Shown here piece by piece: positions 26,157 through 34,954 of a stretch of DNA of 64,000 nt; position 1 is the first letter of the stretch, and each line of letters opens with the position of its first letter. Origin of the DNA: Bog-473 sp052148295 (GTDB lineage Bacteria; Actinomycetota; Acidimicrobiia; Acidimicrobiales; RAAP-2); assembly GCA_052148295.1 (NCBI GenBank), contig JBKQIP010000186.1, forward strand, positions 1 through 64,000, read 5' to 3'. The notes under the pieces were generated by a model, which made no database searches, was not told the DNA's origin, and worked only from the letters and a program-made list of their open reading frames with translations. The translations under genes and the position numbers were made by a program.

Positions 26157-27317
26157 GTGGGCGTCGGCGCACCGGCCCCGATCGGGGGCACCGTCGAGCC
26201 CGCCTTCGCCGCCGTCCGCTCCGCCTTCGCCGAGAACTTCGCCCGGCGTGACGAGGTGGGCGCATCCGTCTGCATCGCGGTCGGAGGCACCGTGGTGGTG
26301 GACCTCTACGGTGGATGGCAGGACACGGCGCGGCACCGCCCATGGGAGCGCACCACCCTGGTCAACGTGTTCTCGGTGGGCAAGGCGTTGGCCGCCCTCT
26401 GCGTGGCCCGACTGGTCGGCCAGGGCCTCCTCTCCTTTGACGAGCCGGTGGCGCGGGTGTGGCCCGAGTTCGCCGCGGCGGACAAGTCGCGCATCACGGT
26501 GCGCCAACTGCTCAGCCACCAGGCCGGGCTGCCCGCGGTGCGCCAGCCCCTGCGCGAGCGCGCCATCTTCGACTGGGACGGCATGTGTGCCGTGCTGGCC
26601 GGGCACGCGCCGTGGTGGGAGCCGGGGACGGCGCAGGGCTACCACGTCAACACCTTCGGGTTCCTGGTCGGCGAATTGGTGCGCCGGGCCAGCGGTCGCT
26701 CGCTGGGCATGCTGCTGCGCCGGGAGATCACCGGCCCCTTGGGGGCCGACTTCTTCGTCGGCGTGCCGCCGGGGGAGCTTCACCGGGTGGGCGAGTTCCT
26801 GGGACTGAGCGGTCCTCCGGCAGTCACGGGCGGCGTTCCGCTGAGCGATGCACTGGTGATGGAGCATCACGCCTATTTCAATCCCACGACCCTCTCGGGC
26901 CTGGGCGTGGTGAACACCACACAGTGGCGGACCGCCGAGCTGCCGTCCACCAACGGGCACGCCACGGCGCGCGGCATCACCCGGGTCTACGAGGCCCTGG
27001 CCGCCGGCGGGCGCTGCGGGGGCACCGAGGTCGTGGCGGCGTCGGTGCTGGCCGAGGCGACGACCGAGCAGGGGTACGGCGACGATCTGATCCTGCACCG
27101 GCCGTCTCGGTTCGGCCTGGGCTTTCAGCTCACCCAGGCCGAACGTCCCCTGGGCCCCAACCCGGGAAGCTTCGGCCACTTCGGAGCCGGTGGCTCGCTC
27201 GGCTTCTGCGATCCCGAGGCGCAGCTGGCCTTCGGTTACGCCATCAACACCATGGGCCCGCGCTGGCAGAACCCGCGGAACCAGGCGCTGGTCGACGCCT
27301 GCTACGAATGCCTGTAG
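26157..27317 (+). CDS. Serine beta-lactamase-fold hydrolase (class C/EstB type)
   Basis: A 386-residue protein of the beta-lactamase family (PF00144). The nucleophile motif is FSVGKAL (S-x-x-K), YHVN supplies the Tyr-x-Asn element, and HFGAGGS corresponds to the third active-site strand. LLSHQAGLP is the family loop. No signal peptide, so it is an intracellular esterase or peptidase rather than a periplasmic beta-lactamase. It follows the Nudix gene after six bases. Confidence 0.88.
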   Translation: MGVGAPAPIGGTVEPAFAAVRSAFAENFARRDEVGASVCIAVGGTVVVDLYGGWQDTARHRPWERTTLVNVFSVGKALAALCVARLVGQGLLSFDEPVARVWPEFAAADKSRITVRQLLSHQAGLPAVRQPLRERAIFDWDGMCAVLAGHAPWWEPGTAQGYHVNTFGFLVGELVRRASGRSLGMLLRREITGPLGADFFVGVPPGELHRVGEFLGLSGPPAVTGGVPLSDALVMEHHAYFNPTTLSGLGVVNTTQWRTAELPSTNGHATARGITRVYEALAAGGRCGGTEVVAASVLAEATTEQGYGDDLILHRPSRFGLGFQLTQAERPLGPNPGSFGHFGAGGSLGFCDPEAQLAFGYAINTMGPRWQNPRNQALVDACYECL

Positions 27318-27423
27318 GGACCCGAGCCCGCCGAACCGGTCCCCGGTCCCCGTGGCCGGAGCGGGTAACGTACGGGCGGCCACTCATGCCAAAGCTTGAG
27401 AGAAGGACAAGGAGATCCTCGCC

Positions 27424-27819
27424 ATGCTCGGTTCCACCACCACCTATCCGATTCTCGACATCTTCTGGACGATGCTCGAGATCTTCATCTTCATCATCTG
27501 GATCTACCTGCTCTTCATCGTCTTCGTCGACATCTTCCGCAGTCCGGACCTCGGCGGTGGGGCCAAGGCGCTGTGGGTCATCTTCGTCATCATCATCCCG
27601 CTCCTGGGGATCTTGGTCTACCTGATCGCCCGCGGCGGCAAGATGCACGAGCGGGCGGCCCAGGCGGCCCAGGCTCAGCAGCAGGCCTTCGACAGCTACG
27701 TCAAGGAGGCGGCCGGGACCAGCACCGCCGACCAGCTGCACAAGCTGTCCGAACTGAAGGACAAGGGCGTGCTGACCGACGCCGAGTTCGACGCCGAGAA
27801 GGCCAAGCTGCTCGGGTAG
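27424..27819 (+). CDS. PLDc_N and SHOCT domain membrane protein
   Basis: A 131-residue protein with two membrane segments (FWTMLEIFIFIIWIYLLFIV and ALWVIFVIIIPLLGILVYLI) enclosing the DIFRSPDLGGGAKALW motif of the PLDc_N family. A short charged linker leads to a C-terminal SHOCT module (LHKLSELKDKGVLTDAEF). SHOCT modules mediate small-oligomer contacts. ACAAGGAG precedes ATG 27424. Common in actinobacteria; function unknown. Confidence 0.86.
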   Translation: MLGSTTTYPILDIFWTMLEIFIFIIWIYLLFIVFVDIFRSPDLGGGAKALWVIFVIIIPLLGILVYLIARGGKMHERAAQAAQAQQQAFDSYVKEAAGTSTADQLHKLSELKDKGVLTDAEFDAEKAKLLG

Positions 27820-27919
27820 GCGGTCTCCGGGCCTTCACGTAGGCTGTCGGGCACGGAGTTCGTCCGTCCGCCGTCCCTGACGGGAACGTCGTCGACGGCG
27901 TGGTGGGGCGACTCCCGCT

Positions 27920-28008
27920 GGAGAGGTGCGAGAGCGGCCGAATCGGATTCACTGCTAATGAATTGACCTGGGTAACCGGGTCCGAGGGTTCAAATCCCTC
28001 CCTCTCCG
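27920..28008 (+). tRNA. tRNA-Ser(GCU)
   Basis: Acceptor GGAGAGG (27920-27926) pairs with CCTCTCC (28001-28007), discriminator G 28008. The anticodon stem ATTCA/TGAAT encloses CTGCTAA, anticodon GCT. A long variable arm and GTTCAAATC T-loop mark class II serine tRNA. CCA not encoded. It stands 57 bp upstream of rimO. Confidence 0.97.
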
Positions 28009-28065
28009 CTCGGAGGCCGGGTACCCGACGTGCCCGGCCGGACAGGTCCGGTGCAAGGAGAGCGC

Positions 28066-29442
28066 GTGGGTGAAGGTCGGTACTGGCTCGAGACCCTGGG
28101 GTGTCCGAAAAACCAGGTGGACTCGGACAAGCTGGCCGGGAGGTTGGCCGGCCAGGGCTACCGCCGCGCCGCCGAGCCATCGGAGGCGGACCTGGTGGTG
28201 GTCAACACCTGTGCCTTCATCGAGCCGGCCCGCCAGGAGTCGATCGAGACCGTGCTCGAATTGTCAGAACGGCGGTCGCCGGATGCCCGTCTGGTGGTCA
28301 CCGGGTGCATGGCCGAGCGCTACGGCGAGGAGCTGGCTGCCGCCCTGCCCGAAGTGGACCTGGTGGCGGGCTTCGGCATGGACCTGGACCCACACCGCCC
28401 GGAGGCCGTGCCGGTCACCTTGACCACTCCGCCCCGCCGCCGGCCCGCCCAGGGGTTCGACCTGCTCGAGTTGGCGCGACCGGCCGCCGAGGCGCCGTGG
28501 GCCTACCTCAAGGTGGCCGAGGGATGTGACCGCCGGTGCGGGTTCTGTGCCATCCCCACCTTCCGGGGCCGGCAGCGCTCCCGGGGCCGCGACGACCTCA
28601 TGGCCGAGGTGGACCGGCTGCTGGCCGGGGGGACGACGGCCGGGGGCACGGCCGCCCCGCCGCTGCGCGAGATCGTGCTGGTGGCCCAGGATCTGGCCTC
28701 CTACGGGCGGGACCGGTCACGACCGGGCGAGCGGGTCAAGGCCGGCCGCTCACCCATCGCCGCGCTGACGCGCGCCGTGGCCTCACGGGTGGCTCGCACC
28801 CGCCTGCTCTACCTGTACCCGTCGGGGTTGACCGATGAGCTCATCGATGCGGTGCTGGGCACGGGCGTGCCGTACTTCGACCTCTCCCTCCAGCACGTCT
28901 CGCGCCCGCTGCTGGCCCGGATGCGCCGATGGGGCGACGGCGACCGCTTCCTGCGCCGGATCGCCGACATCCGCGCCCGGGACGCCGGTGCCACCTTCCG
29001 CTCCTCGTTCATCCTGGGCTACCCCGGTGAGACCGAGCGCGATCACGACCGGTTGCTGGCCTTCCTGGCCGAGGCGGAGCTCGACTGGGCCGGGTTCTTC
29101 CCCTTCTCGCCGGAGGTGGGCACCCACGCCGTCGACCTTCCCGACCAGGTCCCCCCGTCGCTGGCCCTCGAACGCCTGCGGGAGTGCGCCGAGCTGCAGG
29201 ACGGGATCACGGCGTCACGACGCGACCTGCTCATCGGCCAACGGCGCCAGGTGCTGGTGGACAGCCCGGGACGCGGGCGAACGGTGCACGAGGCACCCGA
29301 GATCGACGGCATCGTCCATCTCCCCGGTGACACGGCGCCCGGCGAGCTGCTCATGGTCGACCTGGTCGCCGCCGAGGGGCCCGATCTGCACGCCGTCCGG
29401 GTCGAAGACCCCGGTCGGCGACTGGTCGGGGCGCCACGGTGA
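28066..29442 (+). CDS. rimO: Ribosomal protein S12 methylthiotransferase RimO
   Basis: A 458-residue radical-SAM/4Fe-4S enzyme that methylthiolates an aspartate of ribosomal protein S12. The UPF0004 domain begins YWLETLGCPKNQVDSDKL with three cluster Cys (GCPKN, NTCAF, TGCMAE). The radical-SAM motif is EGCDRRCGFCAIP. The domain order continues with FILGYPGETERDHDRL and a C-terminal TRAM-like beta domain. The distinctive GCPKN sequence separates RimO from MiaB. GTG 28066 follows AAGGAGAG; an upstream GTG at 28030 is possible. It is coupled to pgsA by a GTGA overlap. Confidence 0.94.
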   Translation: MGEGRYWLETLGCPKNQVDSDKLAGRLAGQGYRRAAEPSEADLVVVNTCAFIEPARQESIETVLELSERRSPDARLVVTGCMAERYGEELAAALPEVDLVAGFGMDLDPHRPEAVPVTLTTPPRRRPAQGFDLLELARPAAEAPWAYLKVAEGCDRRCGFCAIPTFRGRQRSRGRDDLMAEVDRLLAGGTTAGGTAAPPLREIVLVAQDLASYGRDRSRPGERVKAGRSPIAALTRAVASRVARTRLLYLYPSGLTDELIDAVLGTGVPYFDLSLQHVSRPLLARMRRWGDGDRFLRRIADIRARDAGATFRSSFILGYPGETERDHDRLLAFLAEAELDWAGFFPFSPEVGTHAVDLPDQVPPSLALERLRECAELQDGITASRRDLLIGQRRQVLVDSPGRGRTVHEAPEIDGIVHLPGDTAPGELLMVDLVAAEGPDLHAVRVEDPGRRLVGAPR

Positions 29443-30014
29443 CCGACACCAACGAGCGCCCCACCACGTTCGGGCCCTCGGCCCTGGCCACCCCGGCCAA
29501 CGCGGTGACCGTGGCCCGGCTGGTGGCCGCACCGGTCTACGTGGCCATGATCGTGGTCTGGGGCGCCACCTGGTTCAACGTCGTGGTCGGACTGGTGGTG
29601 GCCGGCAGCGACGGGCTGGACGGGTACATCGCCCGCCGGCACGGGACGACCCGTTCGGGTGCCTTCCTGGACCCGCTGGCCGACAAGGCGGTGGTGCTGG
29701 GCGCCCTGGGCGCGCTGGCGGCCGAAGGGCACCTGCCCTGGCTCCCGGTCATCCTCATCGCCATCCGGGAGATCGGCATGCAGATCTACCGCTCGTGGTC
29801 GGCGCGACGGGGTGTCTCCATTCCCGCCCGGAGCTCGGCCAAGGTGAAGACCTTCGTCCAGGACCTGGCCGTGGGCACCTGCATCATCCCCCCGCTGGCC
29901 CACCAGCACGGGCTGCAGGTGGCCGTGATCTGGGCGGCCGCCGCCCTGACCCTCGCCACGGGGGTCCAGTACCTGATCGACGGTCGGCGGATCTTCAAGG
30001 GTGCCGCCGCATGA
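29439..30014 (+). CDS. pgsA: CDP-diacylglycerol--glycerol-3-phosphate 3-phosphatidyltransferase
   Basis: A 191-residue integral membrane enzyme making phosphatidylglycerophosphate, the precursor of phosphatidylglycerol and cardiolipin. The CDP-alcohol phosphotransferase signature is intact: DGLDGYIARRHG followed by SGAFLDPLADK gives the D-x2-D-G-x2-A-R-x8-G-x3-D-x3-D pattern. NAVTVARLVAAP opens the first span. A related inositol or other head-group enzyme is possible, but the rimO-pgsA-cinA order is standard for this gene. It overlaps both neighbours by four bases (GTGA, ATGA). Confidence 0.92.
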   Translation: MTDTNERPTTFGPSALATPANAVTVARLVAAPVYVAMIVVWGATWFNVVVGLVVAGSDGLDGYIARRHGTTRSGAFLDPLADKAVVLGALGALAAEGHLPWLPVILIAIREIGMQIYRSWSARRGVSIPARSSAKVKTFVQDLAVGTCIIPPLAHQHGLQVAVIWAAAALTLATGVQYLIDGRRIFKGAAA

Positions 30015-31279
30015 GGGTGGAGATCGTGGCGGTGGGCACCGAGCTGCTGCTGGGCCAGATCGCCGACACCAACTCGGCCTGGCTGGGCGACCGCCTGGCC
30101 GCGGCGGGCGTGACGTCGCACTTCCACCAGGCGGTGGGGGACAACCGCGAGCGCATGACCCTGGCCTTTCGGACCGCGCTGGCCCGCAGCGACGGCGTCA
30201 TCGTCTGCGGTGGTCTCGGCCCGACCCACGACGACATCACACGGGAGGCCATCGCCGAGGTGATGGGGGTCGGGCTGGTGCGCGACCCCGAGATCGTCGA
30301 GAGGATCGCCGGCTTCTTCCAGGCGCGGGGCCGGGCCATGTCGGCCAACAACGCCCGTCAGGCCGACGTGCCGGTGGGGGCCACCGTCATTCCCCAGCGG
30401 TCGGGGACCGCCCCCGGGTTGATCTGCCCGCTCGGGAACAAGGTGCTCTACGCCGTCCCGGGCGTGCCCTACGAGATGGCCGAGATGTTCGACCGCGGCA
30501 TCCTGCCCGACCTGCGGGCGCGGATGGCCGCGACGGGCCACGAGGGCGTCATCGCCAGCCGTGTGCTGCGCACCTGGGGGGCCAGCGAGTCCGGCCTGGC
30601 CGAGTCCCTGCAGGGTCGCATCGACGCCCTCGATCTGGAGGGGTCGGCCACCCTGGCCTTCCTCGCCTCGGGCATCGAGGGGATCAAGGTGAGGATCACT
30701 GCAGGGGCGCCCAGCCTGGCCGCCGCCACGGATGTGCTCGACATCGAGGAGAAGGCGGTGCGGAGCGCCATCGAGGCCCACCTGGGCGACATCGTGTTCG
30801 GGGTGGACGAGGAGACCATGGAGCACGCGGTGGCGGCCCAGCTGCTCTCCCGCGAGCTGACCCTCGGCGTGGCCGAGTCGCTCACCGGCGGCCTCATCGC
30901 CTCGCGCCTGGTCAACGTGGCCGGGGCCTCGGCCTGGTTCCGCGGGGGCGTGGTGGCCTACCACCAGGACGTGAAGTTCGGTCTGCTGGGCGTGCCGGTC
31001 GGCCCGGTGGTCTCGGAGGCGGCCGCGGCGGCCATGGCGACCGGGGTCCGGCGAGCCACCGGTGCCGATGTCGGTCTCGGCATCACCGGGGTGGCGGGGC
31101 CGGACGACCAGGAAGGGGTGACGCCGGGCACGGTCTTCGTCGGGCTGGATCTGCCCGGCGACGGCACGTCGGCCCGTGAGCTGCGCCTCCCGGGGGATCG
31201 TGAGCGGGTGCGCCAGTACGGCGCCATCTCCGCCCTGGACCTCCTGCGCCGAGCCCTGATCGCCCTCCCGGCGCCGTAA
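30011..31279 (+). CDS. cinA: CinA family protein (nicotinamide-nucleotide amidase / competence-damage)
   Basis: A 422-residue full-length CinA. The N-terminal MoaB/MogA-like domain has AVGTELLLGQIADTNS and CGGLGPTHDD. The C-terminal amidase domain has GVAESLTGGLIASRLVNV and GITGVAGP, with the Ser/Thr-Lys-type active-site loop. The C-terminal domain deamidates nicotinamide mononucleotide in characterised relatives. It is the last gene of the coupled rimO-pgsA-cinA unit. Unlike in several firmicutes, recA does not follow directly; it lies 8.5 kb away. Confidence 0.94.
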   Translation: MRVEIVAVGTELLLGQIADTNSAWLGDRLAAAGVTSHFHQAVGDNRERMTLAFRTALARSDGVIVCGGLGPTHDDITREAIAEVMGVGLVRDPEIVERIAGFFQARGRAMSANNARQADVPVGATVIPQRSGTAPGLICPLGNKVLYAVPGVPYEMAEMFDRGILPDLRARMAATGHEGVIASRVLRTWGASESGLAESLQGRIDALDLEGSATLAFLASGIEGIKVRITAGAPSLAAATDVLDIEEKAVRSAIEAHLGDIVFGVDEETMEHAVAAQLLSRELTLGVAESLTGGLIASRLVNVAGASAWFRGGVVAYHQDVKFGLLGVPVGPVVSEAAAAAMATGVRRATGADVGLGITGVAGPDDQEGVTPGTVFVGLDLPGDGTSARELRLPGDRERVRQYGAISALDLLRRALIALPAP

Positions 31280-31284
31280 TTTCT

Positions 31285-31310
31285 CACAGGAGGACCACAG
31301 CCGGTCCACA
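31285..31310 (+). promoter_or_regulatory. Three CACA half-sites at exact 11-bp spacing before the two-component operon
   Basis: CACA occurs at 31285, 31296 and 31307, each 11 bp apart (CTCACAGG, ACCACAGC, TCCACACT). Direct repeats with 11-bp phase are the usual target form of OmpR/PhoB-type regulators. The regulator encoded 50 bp downstream is of that class, so autoregulation is the likely meaning (inference). A GGAGG/CCTCC hairpin lies at ~31313-31330. Confidence 0.5.
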
Positions 31311-31360
31311 CTGGAGGGGAATCTCCTCCTGAGATCGTGGGGCAAAGGGAGGTGCACCCG

Positions 31361-32071
31361 GTGAAAATGGACAACGGACCACGGGTCCTGGTGGTCGACG
31401 ACGAACCGTCCATCGTCGATGCGGTGGCCACGTCACTGCGCTACGAGGGATTCACCGTCGACGAGGCCGACAATGGACGCCGTGCCCTGGCCCAGGCCCA
31501 GGACGACCCCCCCGACCTGGTCATCCTCGATGTGATGCTGCCCGACCTCGATGGCCTGGAGGTCACCCGACGCCTGCGCTCGGACGGCGTGCGGGTCCCC
31601 ATTCTCTTCCTGACCGCTCGGGACACCCTGCAGGACAAGCTGGCCGGACTGACCATCGGGGGGGACGACTACGTCACCAAACCCTTCGCCCTGGCCGAGC
31701 TGATCGCCCGTGTCCACGCCATCCTGCGCCGGACCGGGTTCGAGAACGAGGAGGACGGCATCCTGCGCTTCGCCGACCTCGAGATGGACGAGAACGCCCA
31801 CGAGGTGCGGCGGGGGGGCCATGAGATCCAGCTCACGGCCACCGAGTTCAACCTGTTGCGCTACTTCCTGCTCAACCCCCGCCACGTGCTGTCCAAGGCA
31901 CAGATCCTCGACCACGTGTGGCACTACGACTTCGGCGGGGACGGCAACGTGGTGGAGACCTACGTGAGCTATCTGCGCAAGAAGCTGGAGAAGCACGGGC
32001 CGCCGCTCATCCACACCATCCGCCTGGTCGGCTACGCCCTCCGCGAGGCGGACACGGCCGGATCGGGCTGA
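31361..32071 (+). CDS. OmpR/PhoB-family response regulator
   Basis: A 236-residue two-domain regulator. The receiver has VLVVDDEPSIVDA, the phospho-acceptor Asp in LVILDVMLPDLDGLEV, the switch Thr in FLTARD and the Lys in YVTKPFAL. The C-terminal winged helix (LTATEFNLLRYFLLNPRHVL ... YVSYLRKKLEK ... IRLVGYALR) binds direct repeats. GTG 31361 stands nine bases after GGGAGG; an ATG two codons later is possible. It resembles TrcR/MprA-like actinobacterial regulators. The sensor kinase gene begins immediately after its stop. Confidence 0.93.
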   Translation: MKMDNGPRVLVVDDEPSIVDAVATSLRYEGFTVDEADNGRRALAQAQDDPPDLVILDVMLPDLDGLEVTRRLRSDGVRVPILFLTARDTLQDKLAGLTIGGDDYVTKPFALAELIARVHAILRRTGFENEEDGILRFADLEMDENAHEVRRGGHEIQLTATEFNLLRYFLLNPRHVLSKAQILDHVWHYDFGGDGNVVETYVSYLRKKLEKHGPPLIHTIRLVGYALREADTAGSG

Positions 32072-33619
32072 GTGTCACTCCGTCTCCGACTCCTGGTGGC
32101 CGTCGGGGCGATCGCCGTGATCGCCCTGGTGCTGGCCGACTTCGCCACCTACTCGGCCCTGCGCTCGTCCCTCTACAACCAGATCGACCAGAGCCTGGCC
32201 CAGAACCCCCTGCGGACGACCCGTTTCCTCACCGCCGGGGCGTGCCCCTCGCCCAACTCGGGCTTCTTCGGTCCGGGCAGTCCGGGTGGGGCGACGGCGC
32301 CCGGCGGCGGCGATCCCGGCGCCCTCGGTGCCTCCTCGTTCATCGAGATCCGGACCACCACCGGCCAGGTGTTCGGAGGGAAGCAGTGCCCGGCGTATGT
32401 GGGCAGCCGCGCCTACAGCCCCCAACTGCCGAGCCACATCACCGGGTTCTCCAATCAGTCCAACGGGACCGTCGCCACCTATTTCACCGCCGCATCGATC
32501 CAGAGCGGCGGCCCGGCCTTCCGGGTGCTGGTGACGGAGGCCACGCTGTCCAACAATGTGACCGGCGCCTCGCAGAAGGCCTTCGTCGTGGTGGCCGAAC
32601 CCCTGGCGGGCACCAACAGCACCCTGCACTCGCTGCTCCTCATCGAACTGGCCGTCACCGCCGGTGCGCTCGTCCTGGCGCTGGCCGGCGGCTGGTGGTT
32701 GGTCCGCCTCGGTTTGCGCCCGCTGGCCGACGTCGAGCGCACGGCCGACGCCATCGCGGCGGGCAACCTCGACCAGCGCGTGCCCGGCGCGGACGACACC
32801 ACCGAGGTCGGTCGCCTGGCCCGCGCCCTCAACGTCATGTTGGAGCGCATCGAGGCCGCCTTCGCGGCGCGGCTGGCCTCCGAGGCCCGGTTGAAGGAGT
32901 CCGATCAGCACCTGCGCCAGTTCGTCGCCGACGCCTCGCACGAGCTCCGGACCCCGATCGCCGCCGTGGCGGCCTACGCCGAGCTCTTCGAGCGGGGGGC
33001 TTCGCAGAGCCCGGAGGATCTGCCCCGGGTCGTCTCGGGCATCCGCTCCGAGACGGCGCGCATGGAGCGCCTGGTCGACGACCTCCTCACGCTGGCCCGG
33101 CTCGACGAGGGGGCCCCGCTCCAGATCGTCCCCACCGAGCTGGTCGCTCTCTGCGCCGACGCCGTCCACACGGCCATGACCGTCGGACCCAGCTGGCCGG
33201 TGACGTTCACGGCGACGCATCCGGTCGAGGTGATGGGCGATCCCACCCGCCTGCGCCAGGTGGTGGACAACCTGTTGTCCAACGTGCGAGCCCACACGCC
33301 CGAGGGGACCACGGCCACCGTGCACGTCGATCAGGTGGGCGCCGAGGCCCGCGTGGTGGTCCACGACAGCGGCCCGGGCATGCCGGCCGAGGACGCCGCC
33401 CGGGTGTTCGAGCGCTTCTACCGGGTCGACCCGGCCCGGGGCCGCGCCCATGGCGGCACCGGGCTGGGACTGTCCATCGTGGCGGCCATCGTCACCGCCC
33501 ACGGGGGCACCGTGCAGGCCACCTCCGCCCCGGGTCGCGGCCTGACCGTCACCGTCTCGCTCCCGGTGGCGTCGGTCATGCTCGAACCCGCCGCGGTAGC
33601 CCAGGGCGCCACGCCGTGA
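32072..33619 (+). CDS. Sensor histidine kinase
   Basis: A 515-residue membrane kinase. First span VAVGAIAVIALVLADFATYS; extracytoplasmic sensor of about 150 residues rich in Gly/Ser/Pro with two Cys; second span LIELAVTAGALVLALAGGWW; HAMP domain (RPLADVERTADAIAAGNL). The HisKA box is FVADASHELRTPIAAV with the phospho-His. The HATPase has the N box DNLLSNVRAHTP, G1 DSGPGMP, F box FERFYR and G2 GTGLGLSIV. All catalytic motifs are intact. GTG 32072 directly follows the regulator's stop. The ligand is unknown; the downstream glycosyltransferases suggest an envelope-related cue. Confidence 0.93.
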   Translation: MSLRLRLLVAVGAIAVIALVLADFATYSALRSSLYNQIDQSLAQNPLRTTRFLTAGACPSPNSGFFGPGSPGGATAPGGGDPGALGASSFIEIRTTTGQVFGGKQCPAYVGSRAYSPQLPSHITGFSNQSNGTVATYFTAASIQSGGPAFRVLVTEATLSNNVTGASQKAFVVVAEPLAGTNSTLHSLLLIELAVTAGALVLALAGGWWLVRLGLRPLADVERTADAIAAGNLDQRVPGADDTTEVGRLARALNVMLERIEAAFAARLASEARLKESDQHLRQFVADASHELRTPIAAVAAYAELFERGASQSPEDLPRVVSGIRSETARMERLVDDLLTLARLDEGAPLQIVPTELVALCADAVHTAMTVGPSWPVTFTATHPVEVMGDPTRLRQVVDNLLSNVRAHTPEGTTATVHVDQVGAEARVVVHDSGPGMPAEDAARVFERFYRVDPARGRAHGGTGLGLSIVAAIVTAHGGTVQATSAPGRGLTVTVSLPVASVMLEPAAVAQGATP

Positions 33620-33666
33620 CCGCCGTCACGCCGCCGGTCACGGAGCGTGGACGTGCTGGGTAGGCG

Positions 33667-33687
33667 CACATTCACACCGCAGTCACA
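33667..33687 (+). promoter_or_regulatory. CACA repeats with 11-bp spacing before the glycosyltransferase pair
   Basis: CACA occurs at 33667, 33673 and 33684; the last two (TTCACACC, AGTCACAG) are 11 bp apart, as before the regulator gene. This suggests that the upstream two-component system controls the glycosyltransferases. Seen by eye only; chance occurrence is possible. Confidence 0.42.
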
Positions 33688-33733
33688 GCCCGTGCCCACC
33701 CCGGTGCGAGAGACATCGGCCAGGATGCCTGAC

Positions 33734-34954
33734 ATGACACTCCTGGCCCTGCCGGATCTCGGCCTCGATCCCCGCCGCCAACCGCTCGACGTCGAGATCG
33801 TCGTCCCGGTCTACAACGAGGCCGAGCACCTGGGGGAGCACATCACCGAGCTCCGCCGCTTCCTCGACGAATCGTTCCCGTTCCGGGCCCTCGTCACCAT
33901 CGTCGACAACGCCAGTACCGACGACACCATGGCCGTCGCCACCGAGCTGGCGGCCACCCTGTCCGGGGTGACCGCCATGCATCTGCCCCGCAAGGGGCGG
34001 GGCTACGCGCTGCGCACCGCCTGGTCGACCAGCACCGCTCCGGTGGTGGCCTACATGGACGTCGACCTGTCCACCTCGCTCGCCGCGTTGCTGCCCCTGG
34101 TGGCCCCGCTCATCTCGGGACATCGGGACATCGCCATCGGGACGCGGCTCGCCCGGGGGGCACACGTGGTGCGCGGGCCCAAGCGGGAGCTCATCTCGCG
34201 GGCCTACAACCTGTTGCTGAAGCTCTCCTTGCGGGGCCGGTTCAGCGACGCCCAGTGCGGCTTCAAGGCCTTGCGGCGAGAGGTCGCCCAGCAACTGCTC
34301 CCCCTGGTGGAGGACGACGAGTGGTTCTTCGACACCGAGCTCCTCGTCACCGCCGAGCGCCTGGGCATGCGCCTGAGCGAGGTACCGGTCGACTGGGTGG
34401 ACGATCCCGACTCCCGGGTCAAGATCGTGCCCACCGCCGTGAGCGATCTGCGCGGCGTGTGGCGCATCTCCCATGGGAAGGCCCGTGCCCGCACGCGGCG
34501 CACCCACCCCGACAGCAGCCCGGCCCGTCAGGTGGCGACCGAGCAGTTGCTGCGCTTCGCCGGCGTGGGCGTCATCAGCACCTTGGGTTACCTCTTCCTC
34601 TTCGTGGCTTGGCGCCCGCTGGCCGGGCCCTACGGCGCCAACGCCATGGCCGTGGCCATCTGCACCATCTTCAACACGGCCGTGCACCGGGAGTTGGCCC
34701 ACAGCCTGTACGGGCCGGGGCAACGCGGTCGCTTCGCCGCGGTGACCGCCGGTCTCCTGGCCATCAGCCTGGCGCTGACCACGGCCGCCCTCTACGTGGC
34801 CCAGCAACTGGCCGGTTCCTCACTCGGCTTCGAGCTTCTCGCCGTCACCGTGGCCAACGCGATGGCCGCCGTGCTGCGCTTCAGCGTCCTGCGGGCCTGG
34901 GTCTTCCGGCCCTCCACCCTTGCGGCCACCGGTCGCTCGGAGGCGCTGCGATGA
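33734..34954 (+). CDS. GT2 glycosyltransferase fused to a GtrA-like membrane domain
   Basis: A 406-residue protein. The N-terminal GT-A domain has EIVVPVYNEAEHLGEH, TIVDNASTDDT and the metal-binding YMDVDLST, with DAQCGFKALRR typical of polyprenyl-phosphate mannose/glucose synthases. After ~residue 255 a GtrA-type domain of four spans follows (ATEQLLRFAGVGVISTLGYL ...). It probably transfers a sugar to a polyprenyl phosphate and aids its flipping, supplying the GT39 enzyme encoded next. ATG 33734 has AGGA eight bases upstream; ATG 33725 is an alternative. Overlaps the next gene by four bases (ATGA). Confidence 0.88.
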   Translation: MTLLALPDLGLDPRRQPLDVEIVVPVYNEAEHLGEHITELRRFLDESFPFRALVTIVDNASTDDTMAVATELAATLSGVTAMHLPRKGRGYALRTAWSTSTAPVVAYMDVDLSTSLAALLPLVAPLISGHRDIAIGTRLARGAHVVRGPKRELISRAYNLLLKLSLRGRFSDAQCGFKALRREVAQQLLPLVEDDEWFFDTELLVTAERLGMRLSEVPVDWVDDPDSRVKIVPTAVSDLRGVWRISHGKARARTRRTHPDSSPARQVATEQLLRFAGVGVISTLGYLFLFVAWRPLAGPYGANAMAVAICTIFNTAVHRELAHSLYGPGQRGRFAAVTAGLLAISLALTTAALYVAQQLAGSSLGFELLAVTVANAMAAVLRFSVLRAWVFRPSTLAATGRSEALR

